A stretch of DNA of 64,000 bases, taken from NCBI GenBank assembly GCA_947497495.1, contig CANMGT010000007.1, positions 56,325 to 120,324 of the forward strand, read 5' to 3'. The notes below the pieces were generated by a model. The model was not told where the DNA came from, searched no databases, and saw only the letters and a program-made list of their open reading frames with translations. The position numbers were made by a program, and so were the translations under genes. This document shows, piece after piece, positions 27,386-35,486 of the stretch. Numbering within the stretch: position 1 is the stretch's first letter; each line of letters starts with the position of its first letter. This DNA is from an uncultured Lentibacter sp. GTDB taxonomy: Bacteria; Pseudomonadota; Alphaproteobacteria; Rhodobacterales; Rhodobacteraceae.

Positions 27386-27688
27386 TCAGTGTGGAAGCAC
27401 CGCGCCTTGCATCATGAACGACATCAAACCGCCCAGGATGGCCGCGATAATCAGCCAGACAAGCCGCCCTATGTGGCCGTCGATCTTGTCAAGCCGCGTG
27501 TCGATCTGGTTGAAACGCGCCACCATAAACTTGCGCTTCTCTTCGTTCACCGCGCTGTCGGTTTCGATCGCGGCAACCGTCAGCTCAAGCGAGGTGAGCC
27601 GCTTCTCGATATGGCGAAACATCACCCGATAGCCCTCATAAGGCAGGATCGTATCCGGCAGTTCAGCAAGGCGGCTCTCATCATTCAT
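27386..27688 (-). CDS. Gene transfer agent small membrane protein (g3.5-like)
   Basis: A 100-residue product: a soluble coiled-coil-like part (YRVMFRHIEKRLTSLELTVA, then FNQIDTRLDKIDGHIG) and one C-terminal membrane segment (LVWLIIAAILGGLMSFMM). Position between portal and protease matches the small g3.5 reading frame of RcGTA. The ATG at 27688 overlaps the portal stop by 8 bases. Its role is unknown; the coiled-coil/tail-anchor layout recalls phage holin-like or assembly membrane proteins, but that is a guess. Confidence 0.75.
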   Translation of the reverse strand: MNDESRLAELPDTILPYEGYRVMFRHIEKRLTSLELTVAAIETDSAVNEEKRKFMVARFNQIDTRLDKIDGHIGRLVWLIIAAILGGLMSFMMQGAVLPH

Positions 27689-28868
27689 CCGCAGGGCCCC
27701 CGACAGCAGGCAAACCAAGCAAACGGCGTTTCTCTTCTGTGGTCAGAAAATCCGCAGCGTTCACCCGCGCCCATTGCGCGTCCCGCTCGCTCGAGAGCGC
27801 GGAGACCTGATCAAGGTCTGGTGTCAGCTCGACATTGTCACCCGAAAAGCGCCCCAGCCACTGCGCCAGCTTCGCTGTCACCCGCGCCGCCAAAGGCAGG
27901 ACCGTCAGACGGTAAAAGGCGCGGTTGGCTTCCTGGTAGTTCGCATAGGTCGCATCGCCCGGAATGCCGAGCAGCATCGGCGGCACTCCATAAGCCAGCG
28001 CGATCTCGCGTGCGGCGCTTTCTTTGGTCTTCTGGAACTCCATGTCTGACGGCGAAAATCCCATTGGCTTCCAGTCAAGCCCACCTTCAAGCAGCATAGG
28101 CCGCCCCGCATTGCGCGCCCCTTGATAGTTGCTCTCCATCTCGCCGACCAAACGGTCATACTGGTCTGCACTCAGCCCACTCTGTCCGTCCGCGCCGCGA
28201 TAGATGATCGCGCCGGAAGGCCGTGCCGCGTTGTCCAGAAGCGCTTTGCTCCAGCGCGAGGCCGAATTGTGCACATCAACCGCCTGCGCGGCCGCCTGCA
28301 TGGGCGAAAACCCGTAGTGGTCATCCTGCGGATGAAAGCTCTTGATGTGGCAGACAGTCGGCACGCCCTCGCTCACGTCAAAGCGGTGCTTGCGCCCGCC
28401 AACCGTGTAGTCGTAGGCCACAGGCCAGCCATCAGATCCGGGGATCAGGCTCATCCGGTCAGAGCGCAGAATATGCAGCTCATAGGGCAAGCCCGCCTCG
28501 CCGCCGACAGCCTCGACATAGGCATCGCCGGACAGCAGCAACTGCCCGTAAAGCGCCTCCAGAAGTTCGGCACGGCCCTGCGCCGGATTGGGCCGTTTCA
28601 CGAGGCTCAAAAGCGGGTGCGCCTCATAGCGCATCTCGCTGTCTTGCAGCACAAGCGGCAGCGCCGCCGCGGCCTCGGAAATGAGTTTGACTGCACGAAA
28701 CCCGACAGGGTTTCCGGCAAAGCCCGTGCGTGTCAGCGTCACCGTGTCACGCGGGCTCCAAGCGATGCGGCCAGCCCCTTGAAAGGCCACGACAGGGCCT
28801 GCAGCGCTGGCTTTCGCTTCTGGGCTCTCAAGGGCTGCGCCTTTGCGAAGAAAGTCAAATACCGGCAT
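27681..28868 (-). CDS. Gene transfer agent portal protein 3
   Basis: An HK97-type portal of 395 residues forming the ring through which DNA enters and leaves the head. Landmarks are LPLVLQDSEMRYEAHPLLSL, LLLSGDAYVEAVGG, FHPQDDHYGFSPMQAAAQAV and EIALAYGVPPMLLGIPGDAT. TAGGAG precedes the ATG. A 115-base AT-rich spacer separates it from the terminase, an unusual gap in this tightly packed cluster. Confidence 0.95.
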   Translation of the reverse strand: MPVFDFLRKGAALESPEAKASAAGPVVAFQGAGRIAWSPRDTVTLTRTGFAGNPVGFRAVKLISEAAAALPLVLQDSEMRYEAHPLLSLVKRPNPAQGRAELLEALYGQLLLSGDAYVEAVGGEAGLPYELHILRSDRMSLIPGSDGWPVAYDYTVGGRKHRFDVSEGVPTVCHIKSFHPQDDHYGFSPMQAAAQAVDVHNSASRWSKALLDNAARPSGAIIYRGADGQSGLSADQYDRLVGEMESNYQGARNAGRPMLLEGGLDWKPMGFSPSDMEFQKTKESAAREIALAYGVPPMLLGIPGDATYANYQEANRAFYRLTVLPLAARVTAKLAQWLGRFSGDNVELTPDLDQVSALSSERDAQWARVNAADFLTTEEKRRLLGLPAVGGPADE

Positions 28869-28891
28869 TCTACACTCCTAATTTATGCAGC

Positions 28892-28920
28892 CTTATAAAT
28901 GAGCTACAGTCCGATCTTAA
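28892..28920 (-). promoter_or_regulatory. Possible internal promoter upstream of the portal gene
   Basis: In the AT-rich spacer after the terminase gene, the minus strand reads TTAAGA (28915-28920), 17 bases, TATAAG (28892-28897). The -10 matches five of six consensus bases and the -35 four of six. This would allow expression from gene 3 onward apart from the terminase. Confidence 0.3.
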
Positions 28921-28983
28921 AGTTTTGCCGTAAGTTTCGGCCGTTCCAAAACACCCTGATAGAAAAGGTTTAAAACTTCTTAA

Positions 28984-30348
28984 CTACAGCGTGCGCACCT
29001 GCGGGCTGCGCCATTTGGCGGCGGGGGCGATCATCAACTCGTTGAGCGCCCAGACAAGTGCGTCCACGCGGTCGGGGCTGCCCTTGCCCTCATAGCCCTG
29101 CAGCGTCATCCGGCTCATTTCGTCTTCAAGCGTACCAAGGCCGCGGGCGTGTTTGACGCGTCCCTGCTCATAGAGCGCTGCTACAGGCTCGGCCCGCGCG
29201 GTTTTGCCCTTGCTGGCATGCACTTTCTTGAGTGGCACCAGCGCATCAACCTGGCGGATCACCTCCTCAACCAAGTCACCGCCCTGGTTCACTTCGGCAA
29301 CAAGCTTCTCGGCCCCCCACCGCTCCATGGCGGCCACGGCAGCGCGCGCCCAGGTGTCTGGGCTGACGCCCTGCACCGAGGCATCTTCCAGCACGTAAGC
29401 ACACCAGTCCTGCACCGGCCCCTCGCTGACAACACCCGCCACGACAATGCCGCAGGCGTCCGAGCTGGCCTTGCCGCTGACCGGCGGGTCAACCGCCACG
29501 ACAATGCGCGAGAAGTCAGGCAGCTTGCTCACCTGCGCAGCCTCAAGCGTGCGCGGTGTCCACAAGGCGCCTTCGGCCTCGTCGATCAGCACACCATCAA
29601 GCTCTTGCCGCCCCAGCCGCGTGCCGGCGTAGCGCGCTTGAACTTCCTCAAGGAAGCCTCTGGCAAGGTTGGCTTTATTGGCTTCGGTTGGCGCATGTGT
29701 CGCAACCGTGCTGTCGCGTTCAAGCAGCTCTTTGAGCAGCCCGATATTGCGCGGCGTTGTCGTCACGCAGACGCGCGGGTCTTCGCCTAGACGCAGGCCA
29801 AATTGCAGCATATCCCAGGTGTTGCGCGCCTTCTTCCATTTGGCGAGTTCGTCAACCCAGGCCCCATCGAACTGCGGCCCGCGCAGCCCCTCGGGGTCAT
29901 GCGCGGAAAACACCTGCGCGACAGCGCCATTGGGCCAGCTAAGCTGCTTGCGTCCAGCGTGCCATTCTGGGCGCCTGTCGGGCGGCGAGCAGGCCAGAAT
30001 GCCGCTTTCGCCGAACACCATAACCTCGCGCACCTGATCAACCGTCTCGCCAACAAGAGCGATCCGGCGGCACAGGCCAGCGTCATCCGGCCCCGCCCCC
30101 TCAACCTGCGCGCGCACCCACTCGGCACCCGCGCGTGTCTTGCCCGCACCGCGCCCGCCCATGATCACCCATGAGCGCCAGTCGCCCTCAGGGGCAAGCT
30201 GGTGGGGCATCGCCCAGAACTCCCAGAGGAAGGGCAAAGCCAAAAGCTCGCTCTCGCTCAAGCCGTCAAGAAACGCCTTCTGCAGCGCGAGCGGCTCTGA
30301 GGCGATCCAGCTTGCCCCCGATGTCAGCGCGTGCGCTTGCGAGGTCAA
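28984..30348 (-). CDS. Gene transfer agent terminase large subunit (g2)
   Basis: The ATPase/nuclease motor that packages host DNA into GTA heads. Walker A is GGRGAGKT (about 64-71), Walker B ends in VDE near 165-167, and the nuclease starts near VVAVDPPVSG. The start is uncertain. Family similarity begins near TSGASWIASEPLALQKAFLD; I list the TTG at 30348, while an ATG at 30444 would overlap gene 1 by 179 bases. None of the candidates has a convincing ribosome site, so coupling to gene 1 translation is likely. Confidence 0.93.
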   Translation of the reverse strand: MTSQAHALTSGASWIASEPLALQKAFLDGLSESELLALPFLWEFWAMPHQLAPEGDWRSWVIMGGRGAGKTRAGAEWVRAQVEGAGPDDAGLCRRIALVGETVDQVREVMVFGESGILACSPPDRRPEWHAGRKQLSWPNGAVAQVFSAHDPEGLRGPQFDGAWVDELAKWKKARNTWDMLQFGLRLGEDPRVCVTTTPRNIGLLKELLERDSTVATHAPTEANKANLARGFLEEVQARYAGTRLGRQELDGVLIDEAEGALWTPRTLEAAQVSKLPDFSRIVVAVDPPVSGKASSDACGIVVAGVVSEGPVQDWCAYVLEDASVQGVSPDTWARAAVAAMERWGAEKLVAEVNQGGDLVEEVIRQVDALVPLKKVHASKGKTARAEPVAALYEQGRVKHARGLGTLEDEMSRMTLQGYEGKGSPDRVDALVWALNELMIAPAAKWRSPQVRTL

Positions 30349-30601
30349 GGTCGCTGTGGCGCGGGCTCTGTGTTGCGCGGTTTCTGCTGTCTGTCTCAAG
30401 GCGATACTCCATCTCTTGTGCGATCGTGATCCACTGCGCAACATCCGCGAGTTGCAGGCTCACATCCTGCACGCCAGAGCCGGCATTCAACCGGGCTCTC
30501 AAGGCGCAAAGGTCTGTCTTCAAGGCACCCAGTTCTTCCAACAAAGCGGTGACAGACTGGGCAATCTGCTGCGCCGCGACATCATGGGTCAAATCATTCA
30601 T
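30266..30601 (-). CDS. Gene transfer agent small terminase-like protein (g1)
   Basis: First gene of the cluster, 111 residues. A helical N-terminal part (VAAQQIAQSVTALLEELGAL) and a charged C-terminus (SDLDLASARADIGGKLDRLR) resemble RcGTA g1, the small terminase subunit that pairs with the large subunit in packaging. ATG at 30601 has GAGG about ten bases ahead; an in-frame ATG at 30643 has no ribosome site. It overlaps the large terminase gene. A TTAA-N7-TTAA element lies 141 bases upstream. Confidence 0.85.
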   Translation of the reverse strand: MNDLTHDVAAQQIAQSVTALLEELGALKTDLCALRARLNAGSGVQDVSLQLADVAQWITIAQEMEYRLETDSRNRATQSPRHSDLDLASARADIGGKLDRLRAARAAEGVS

Positions 30602-30741
30602 ACTGCTATTAGCCTCATGTGGGTTTATGCCTCCGCCCGACATGAAAATGCGCCGCTGACGCATCTCTTTTGCAGCTTCCCGAACGCTAGCCAGCAAAGC
30701 ATTTTCACACAACAGACTTGCCGTCACTGCGAACGGTGGGG

Positions 30742-30756
30742 TTAAGAAAAGGTTAA
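30742..30756. promoter_or_regulatory. CtrA-type binding site (TTAA-N7-TTAA) upstream of the GTA operon
   Basis: TTAAGAAAAGGTTAA fits the CtrA consensus on both strands (on the minus strand TTAACCTTTTCTTAAC). A further TTAA follows at 30759-30762. It lies between the esterase terminator and the first GTA gene. CtrA control of GTA production is established in Rhodobacterales; direct binding here is inferred from the motif. Confidence 0.6.
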
Positions 30757-30775
30757 TGTTAACAAGGCACAACGC

Positions 30776-30806
30776 AAAACGCGCGCCCTGTTTCCAGGAC
30801 GCGCGT
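30776..30806 (-). terminator. Rho-independent terminator after the esterase gene
   Basis: ACGCGCG (30779-30785) and CGCGCGT (30800-30806) pair, with inner CCTG/CAGG pairs. On the minus strand the hairpin is followed by TTTTGCGTTG. It separates the esterase-glycosylase-ATPase unit from the GTA operon. Confidence 0.75.
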
Positions 30807-30847
30807 AGCGAATACAATCTCTCTGAAAGGCCCGTTTCTGGCGCGGG

Positions 30848-31513
30848 TTAGAAGCCCAGCTTGTCGCGCATAAAGGCCAGCGAAACCGTCAGGCCATCCT
30901 GCGCAATTCCGTGCGCTGTGCCCTTCATGATATGCGCGTAAACCTCTTTGAATCCAGCCTCTTGCAAGGCTTCGGCCGCCTCCGGAAGATACTGCGGCGG
31001 CACCACATCATCGGCATCGCCATGTACCAGCAAGACAGGCGGTTTAGACACGGCCTCATCCTTCAGCAGTTCCGGCGCAAGCAAGCGCCCCGAAAAGGCG
31101 ATAATTCCGGCGAGTTCATCCTCGCGGCGCGGCACAACCTGCAACGCCATCATCGTGCCTTGGCTAAATCCGAAGATCACCATCTGCTCTGGCAGCAAGT
31201 CCTCGTCTACGAGAATACCGTCGAGAAATGCGTTCAGATCCTCCGCAGCGGCCAACATGCCGCGCTCTGATTCTTCTTCCGAGGAGCCGTCGATCCACGG
31301 GATCGGAAACCACTGGAAGCCCATCGGCGCGCCAACACAGGCCTCGGGCGCATCGGGAGCAATAAACAGCGTGTCGGGCAAATGCTCGCCCAGCGGGTCA
31401 GCGAGGCCCATCAAGTCAGCGCCATTGGCCCCATAACCGTGTAAAAACACACAAACCGAACGTGTTGTGCCCGAAACCGGCTCTTGGCGGGTTGCCTGTA
31501 GTGCTCGTGTCAT
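30848..31513 (-). CDS. Alpha/beta hydrolase, carboxylesterase/phospholipase type
   Basis: A 221-residue cytoplasmic esterase (Abhydrolase_2). It has FLHGYGANGADLMGLADPLG, the nucleophile elbow GFSQGTMMA, an aspartate in HGDADDVVPP and histidine in GTAHGI, i.e. a full Ser-Asp-His triad. The ATG at 31513 follows GGAAGG and overlaps the stop of the glycosylase gene by 4 bases. The substrate is unknown. Confidence 0.9.
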   Translation of the reverse strand: MTRALQATRQEPVSGTTRSVCVFLHGYGANGADLMGLADPLGEHLPDTLFIAPDAPEACVGAPMGFQWFPIPWIDGSSEEESERGMLAAAEDLNAFLDGILVDEDLLPEQMVIFGFSQGTMMALQVVPRREDELAGIIAFSGRLLAPELLKDEAVSKPPVLLVHGDADDVVPPQYLPEAAEALQEAGFKEVYAHIMKGTAHGIAQDGLTVSLAFMRDKLGF

Positions 31514-32151
31514 CTGATGCCTTCCCTGTTTTTCATAACCTTGTAATACGCCCACAAGATGCGCGCCGCAACCGAACGCCAAGGCGCCCAGGTTTCGGCC
31601 AATGTGCGCATTTCCTTTTCCTTCGGGCGCTCGCTCAGGCCGTAAAGCGCGCGCGCGGCTTCTTGCAAAGCCAAGTCGCCATGGGCAAACACGTCCGCCC
31701 GCCCGAGGCTGAACATCGCGTAGATCTCTGCCGTCCACGTTCCAATGCCCGACACCTGCGTCAGCACTTTGATAACCTGCGCAGACGGCAGGCTCTCGAG
31801 CGCTGCGTAGTCAATCTGCGCCGCAGCCAACGCGCGCGCATAGCGGGCCTTCTGGCGGCTCAGGCCGACGGCGCGCAGCTCTTCTTCCGTGAGCGCCAGA
31901 ACAGCCGCCTCCTCTGTCAAACCAGCCTCGACAAGCTTGCCCCAGATCGCATTGGCACTGGCCACGCTCACTTGCTGGCCCACGATGGCGTTGAGCAGTT
32001 GCGCAAAGCCCGCAGGCTTGAGGCGCAGGGGCAAAGGCTGCGCTGCGGCGAAGCCTCGCGCCAGCTCAGGGTGGCGCGCGGCAAGCCACTCAGCCCCTTC
32101 CAATACGCAGGCGTCAGTTGTGATGATCCGCTCGTTCAAAACGCACGTCAC
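31510..32151 (-). CDS. DNA-3-methyladenine glycosylase II (AlkA-like)
   Basis: A base-excision repair glycosylase of 213 residues in the HhH-GPD superfamily that removes alkylated purines. The helix-hairpin-helix is VSGIGTWTAEIYAMFSLG, followed by the catalytic aspartate in FAHGDLALQEA. It lacks the N-terminal domain of E. coli AlkA, as most short bacterial versions do. It overlaps the ABC ATPase gene upstream and the esterase gene downstream by 4 bases each. Confidence 0.9.
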   Translation of the reverse strand: MTCVLNERIITTDACVLEGAEWLAARHPELARGFAAAQPLPLRLKPAGFAQLLNAIVGQQVSVASANAIWGKLVEAGLTEEAAVLALTEEELRAVGLSRQKARYARALAAAQIDYAALESLPSAQVIKVLTQVSGIGTWTAEIYAMFSLGRADVFAHGDLALQEAARALYGLSERPKEKEMRTLAETWAPWRSVAARILWAYYKVMKNREGIR

Positions 32152-33230
32152 GTGACGGGAAACAGAAAACAGCGATCACGCCGGATGGTGAGCCAAAGGG
32201 CCGTGCCGACGCTCGGCATAAACACGTTTGGCACCGTCACGCGCAGTTTTGAGCCGTCGTGATCCATGCGAAACTCCACAAGGCTCTCGCTGCCCATAAA
32301 GCGCACGCGCTCGACAATGCCACGGGCGGGCGTGCCGTCGCTCACTGTCGGGTTCGGGCCTTTCCCGTTCCTGTCAAAGTCGATCTTGAAGTGCTGCGGG
32401 CGAATGATGATGTCAACTTGCTGCCCGTCCGCAATGCCCGGCGCAAGGAACTGCCCAAAAGGCGTATCTGTCAAAGCGCCCTGCACGGTGCCGCGTATCT
32501 CGTTGATATCACTAAAAAAACCGACAGCCTCCTTGTCGACAGGCGCGTTATAAATGTTATAGGGTGCGCCCTGCTGCACGATCCGCCCGTTGCGCATCAG
32601 CGCAATCTCGTCAGCCATGCGCATGGCCTCTTCCGGCTCATGCGTCACCAGCAAAACAGCAGTGTCTTCCTGCTTCAGGATATCGAGCGTCTCGTCGCGA
32701 ATGTCATCGCGCAGGCGGTTATCAAGGCCTGAAAACGGCTCGTCCATCAGCATGATACGGGGCTTGGGCGCCAAGGCACGCGCCAAGGCAACGCGCTGCT
32801 GCTCGCCGCCCGACAACTCATGCGGATAGGCGTTTTCAAACCGCTCAAGCCCGACACGCCCCAAAAGCGCACGCACCCGCGCGGTCTTGTCCTCGCGACT
32901 GCCTTTCAGGCCGAAAGCCACGTTTTCGAAGACGCTGAGATGCGGGAACAGCGCGAAGTCCTGAAACATCAGTCCAATCTGGCGCCGCTCTGGCGGAATG
33001 CGAAACACGGTATCGCAGATCAGCGCGCCATCGACATAGATCTGGCCGCTGTCTTGCATATCAACACCCGCAATCATCCGCAGCGTCGTTGACTTGCCGC
33101 AACCCGAAGGGCCGAGAAGGCAGGTCACCTGCCCCGGCTGAATGCTCAGTGATACATCATCAACAACAACACGCCCGTCATAAACGCGGGTTAAGTTGCG
33201 AATTTCGAGCCTCGGAGTGTTCAGCGCCAC
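32148..33230 (-). CDS. ABC transporter ATP-binding protein (ferric iron/polyamine type)
   Basis: A 360-residue ATPase of the CUT1/FbpC/PotA group. Walker A is GPSGCGKST, Q-loop FQDFALFPH, signature LSGGEQQR, Walker B IMLMDEP, H-loop LVTHEPEEA, then a C-terminal TOBE domain (about 275-355). GTG start with AGAGG ahead. No permease or binding-protein gene lies nearby, so its partners are unknown. If the homopolymer junction at 33425 is an assembly join, they may have been adjacent in the real genome. Confidence 0.9.
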   Translation of the reverse strand: MALNTPRLEIRNLTRVYDGRVVVDDVSLSIQPGQVTCLLGPSGCGKSTTLRMIAGVDMQDSGQIYVDGALICDTVFRIPPERRQIGLMFQDFALFPHLSVFENVAFGLKGSREDKTARVRALLGRVGLERFENAYPHELSGGEQQRVALARALAPKPRIMLMDEPFSGLDNRLRDDIRDETLDILKQEDTAVLLVTHEPEEAMRMADEIALMRNGRIVQQGAPYNIYNAPVDKEAVGFFSDINEIRGTVQGALTDTPFGQFLAPGIADGQQVDIIIRPQHFKIDFDRNGKGPNPTVSDGTPARGIVERVRFMGSESLVEFRMDHDGSKLRVTVPNVFMPSVGTALWLTIRRDRCFLFPVT

Positions 33231-33340
33231 ATCTGCCTCTTGCGATATCCGATAGAATTCATCGGGTTTAATGAGGACTTATCAGCCACTCCCGCTCCCC
33301 GCAAGCACCCCGCGAGCAACTGTCTCAGATCCTGTCATCT

Positions 33341-33360
33341 TCTTGGTCTAAATATCCAAA
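33341..33360 (-). repeat. Dispersed intergenic repeat, copy 3
   Basis: On the minus strand TTTGGATATTTAGACCAAGA. The other two copies sit just past the 3' end of a minus-strand gene; this one has no such gene upstream before the homopolymer tract. Confidence 0.55.
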
Positions 33361-33424
33361 TTCAAACAGCAGCAACGAGAGCCATCCAAGCAGGTTTTGC
33401 GCCGTGCTTCGCACGTCACCCCGT

Positions 33425-33483
<59 letters not shown>

Positions 33484-33698
33484 AGGTTGGGCCCAACGCA
33501 TGACGGGGCATCTTTGATGCACTGGAATGGGGCGGGAGGCCCTGTGGGAGCGTCCAGAGGTTAGGGGCGCAGTTCTCGGAGCTGCAACGGCAGAAAAACG
33601 GCCCGCAAACTGCGTCAAAACTGCTGGAAAACGCACGGAAAACTGCGTGAAACTCCGGTAAGCAAAGCGTATCATTGGCTGAAACGAGGGAGTCGCAG

Positions 33699-35426
33699 AT
33701 GTTGAAAGATCGCCTGGAGCTTGCATTTATCGGAGGGGTCGCGGGCCTTTCGCTTTGGGCGTTTTTCGAGTTTCTGCCCGAGATCGTCGGCCAAGGTTGG
33801 GGGCTGCACTTTGCGCTCTCCTTTGCCACGGCTTTTTTTGCAGCTCTCATGGCGCTTGTGGGGCCGGAAAAGCCGCAGCGTGCGTTGCTGCCCTCTGCGG
33901 CGCTTGCCCTTGTTGTCGGGGTGCTTGCCCTCATGGGGGCGCTTCGGTTTGCGACGCCTGTGGACTTTATTGCCAACGGATACGCCCTTGTCGCTTTGAG
34001 TGCGTTGATGTTTATCGCAACACCGTTCGCTGCCGCCGAGCTGGAGGCGAAGAACGGCTGGCGCGACTATACGCGGTTGTTTGACACGGCTTGGGGCATT
34101 TTCATCCGCTATTTTGCTGGCTGGCTCTTTGCGGGCTTGATCCTGCTCGTGCTCTATCTGTCTGATGAGCTGCTCAAGCTTGTTGGCATCCGCCTCATCG
34201 GAGACCTGCTGGACGTCGACATCATCCGCTACACGCTGCTCGGCGCGATGTTCGGGCTGGGCGTTGCCACGGTGCATGAGTTGCGCGACTATGTTTCGCC
34301 CGTTCTGGTGCACCGTTTGCTGCGTATGCTGGTGCCGCTGGTGCTTGTCGTGGTCGTTGTCTTCATCGGCGCTTTGCCGTTTCGCGGCTTGTCAGACTTG
34401 TTTGGCAGGCTTTCAACCGCCGCAGTGTTAATGAGCGTGGCTTTTGGCGCCATCACGCTGATCACCACGCTGATTGACCGCGACGACGACAACGCCTCAG
34501 AGGCTAAGCTGATGCGCCTGTCGGCGCGGGCGCTTGCTCTCTTGCTGCCCTGTCTTGTGGCCTTGGCTGTTTACGCGATCTGGCTGCGCGTGGCGGAGTA
34601 TGGCTTCACGCCCGACCGCGTCATTGCCGCCTATATCGCGCTCTTTTTGTCGGCCTATGCGCTTTGCTATGCCTATTTTGCGCTGCGCGGCCATGGCTGG
34701 CAGGGCAAAATGCGGCAAAGCAACCTCTATATCGCGCTTGCGATTTGTGTGGGCGCAGCTCTTTGGCTCACGCCTCTGATCAACGCTCAGGCGCTTTCCG
34801 CCAAGAGCCAGCTTGCCCGCTTTCAGGCTGGCGAAACGGAGGCTGACAGCCTGCCGCTTTACCAGATGGCGCATGAGTGGGGCAGGCCGGGCGCGGCGGC
34901 GCTCAAAGAGCTTGAGGCCTCGGGTGACACTGCCCTTGTTGCGCTGATTGCCAAGGCCCGCGAGGCCAGCTCGGTCTGGGCCTTCGGGACAGAAACCCGT
35001 GAAACGCGCTCCGTGGATATGAGAGCCAGCCTTGCAGGCCGTATCGCCATCAGGCCTGCAAGCGCCGCTGTTGCGCCCTTGCTTGAGGACATGACATTCT
35101 ATGTGCTCAAGGAGCTGGATAAACTCTGCGAAAAAGGGCCGCAGCCGACATGTGTCATCGTTATGCTGCCAAAAGCAGGGCGCGGCTTCTCCAAAAGTGA
35201 GGGGCTTGTCTTTGCGCAAGGCAATGCCACGGCCTATGACATGGCGCGCCAAGGCAACAGCCTTGTGCTGCGTGGGATGACAGCCTTCGGGCCTGACAGC
35301 AGCGACGTTAAGATGTCACAGCCGCGCAACATGTTTGACTTGGTGATGAAGGGCGAGTTCGCCTTGAAACCCGAAAGCCGCGTGCTGATGAATATCGGCG
35401 ATGTCGTTCTTGTGCCATTTCAATAG
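33699..35426 (+). CDS. DUF4153 family polytopic membrane protein
   Basis: A 575-residue inner-membrane protein with about ten hydrophobic segments in residues 1-380 and a soluble C-terminal domain (about 385-575). The pattern WFEFLPE-like start, YLSDELLKLVGIRLIGDLLD and DVDIIRYTLLGAMFGLGVAT fits the DUF4153 family, whose function is unknown. The ATG at 33699 has GAGGGAG ahead; a TTG eight codons upstream is less likely. Confidence 0.85.
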   Translation: MLKDRLELAFIGGVAGLSLWAFFEFLPEIVGQGWGLHFALSFATAFFAALMALVGPEKPQRALLPSAALALVVGVLALMGALRFATPVDFIANGYALVALSALMFIATPFAAAELEAKNGWRDYTRLFDTAWGIFIRYFAGWLFAGLILLVLYLSDELLKLVGIRLIGDLLDVDIIRYTLLGAMFGLGVATVHELRDYVSPVLVHRLLRMLVPLVLVVVVVFIGALPFRGLSDLFGRLSTAAVLMSVAFGAITLITTLIDRDDDNASEAKLMRLSARALALLLPCLVALAVYAIWLRVAEYGFTPDRVIAAYIALFLSAYALCYAYFALRGHGWQGKMRQSNLYIALAICVGAALWLTPLINAQALSAKSQLARFQAGETEADSLPLYQMAHEWGRPGAAALKELEASGDTALVALIAKAREASSVWAFGTETRETRSVDMRASLAGRIAIRPASAAVAPLLEDMTFYVLKELDKLCEKGPQPTCVIVMLPKAGRGFSKSEGLVFAQGNATAYDMARQGNSLVLRGMTAFGPDSSDVKMSQPRNMFDLVMKGEFALKPESRVLMNIGDVVLVPFQ

Positions 35427-35486
35427 AGGCGTTGACGTCATCTTAACCTAGGTAGTGCAGCTTCTTGAAAAAAGAGGTTTTGGACA

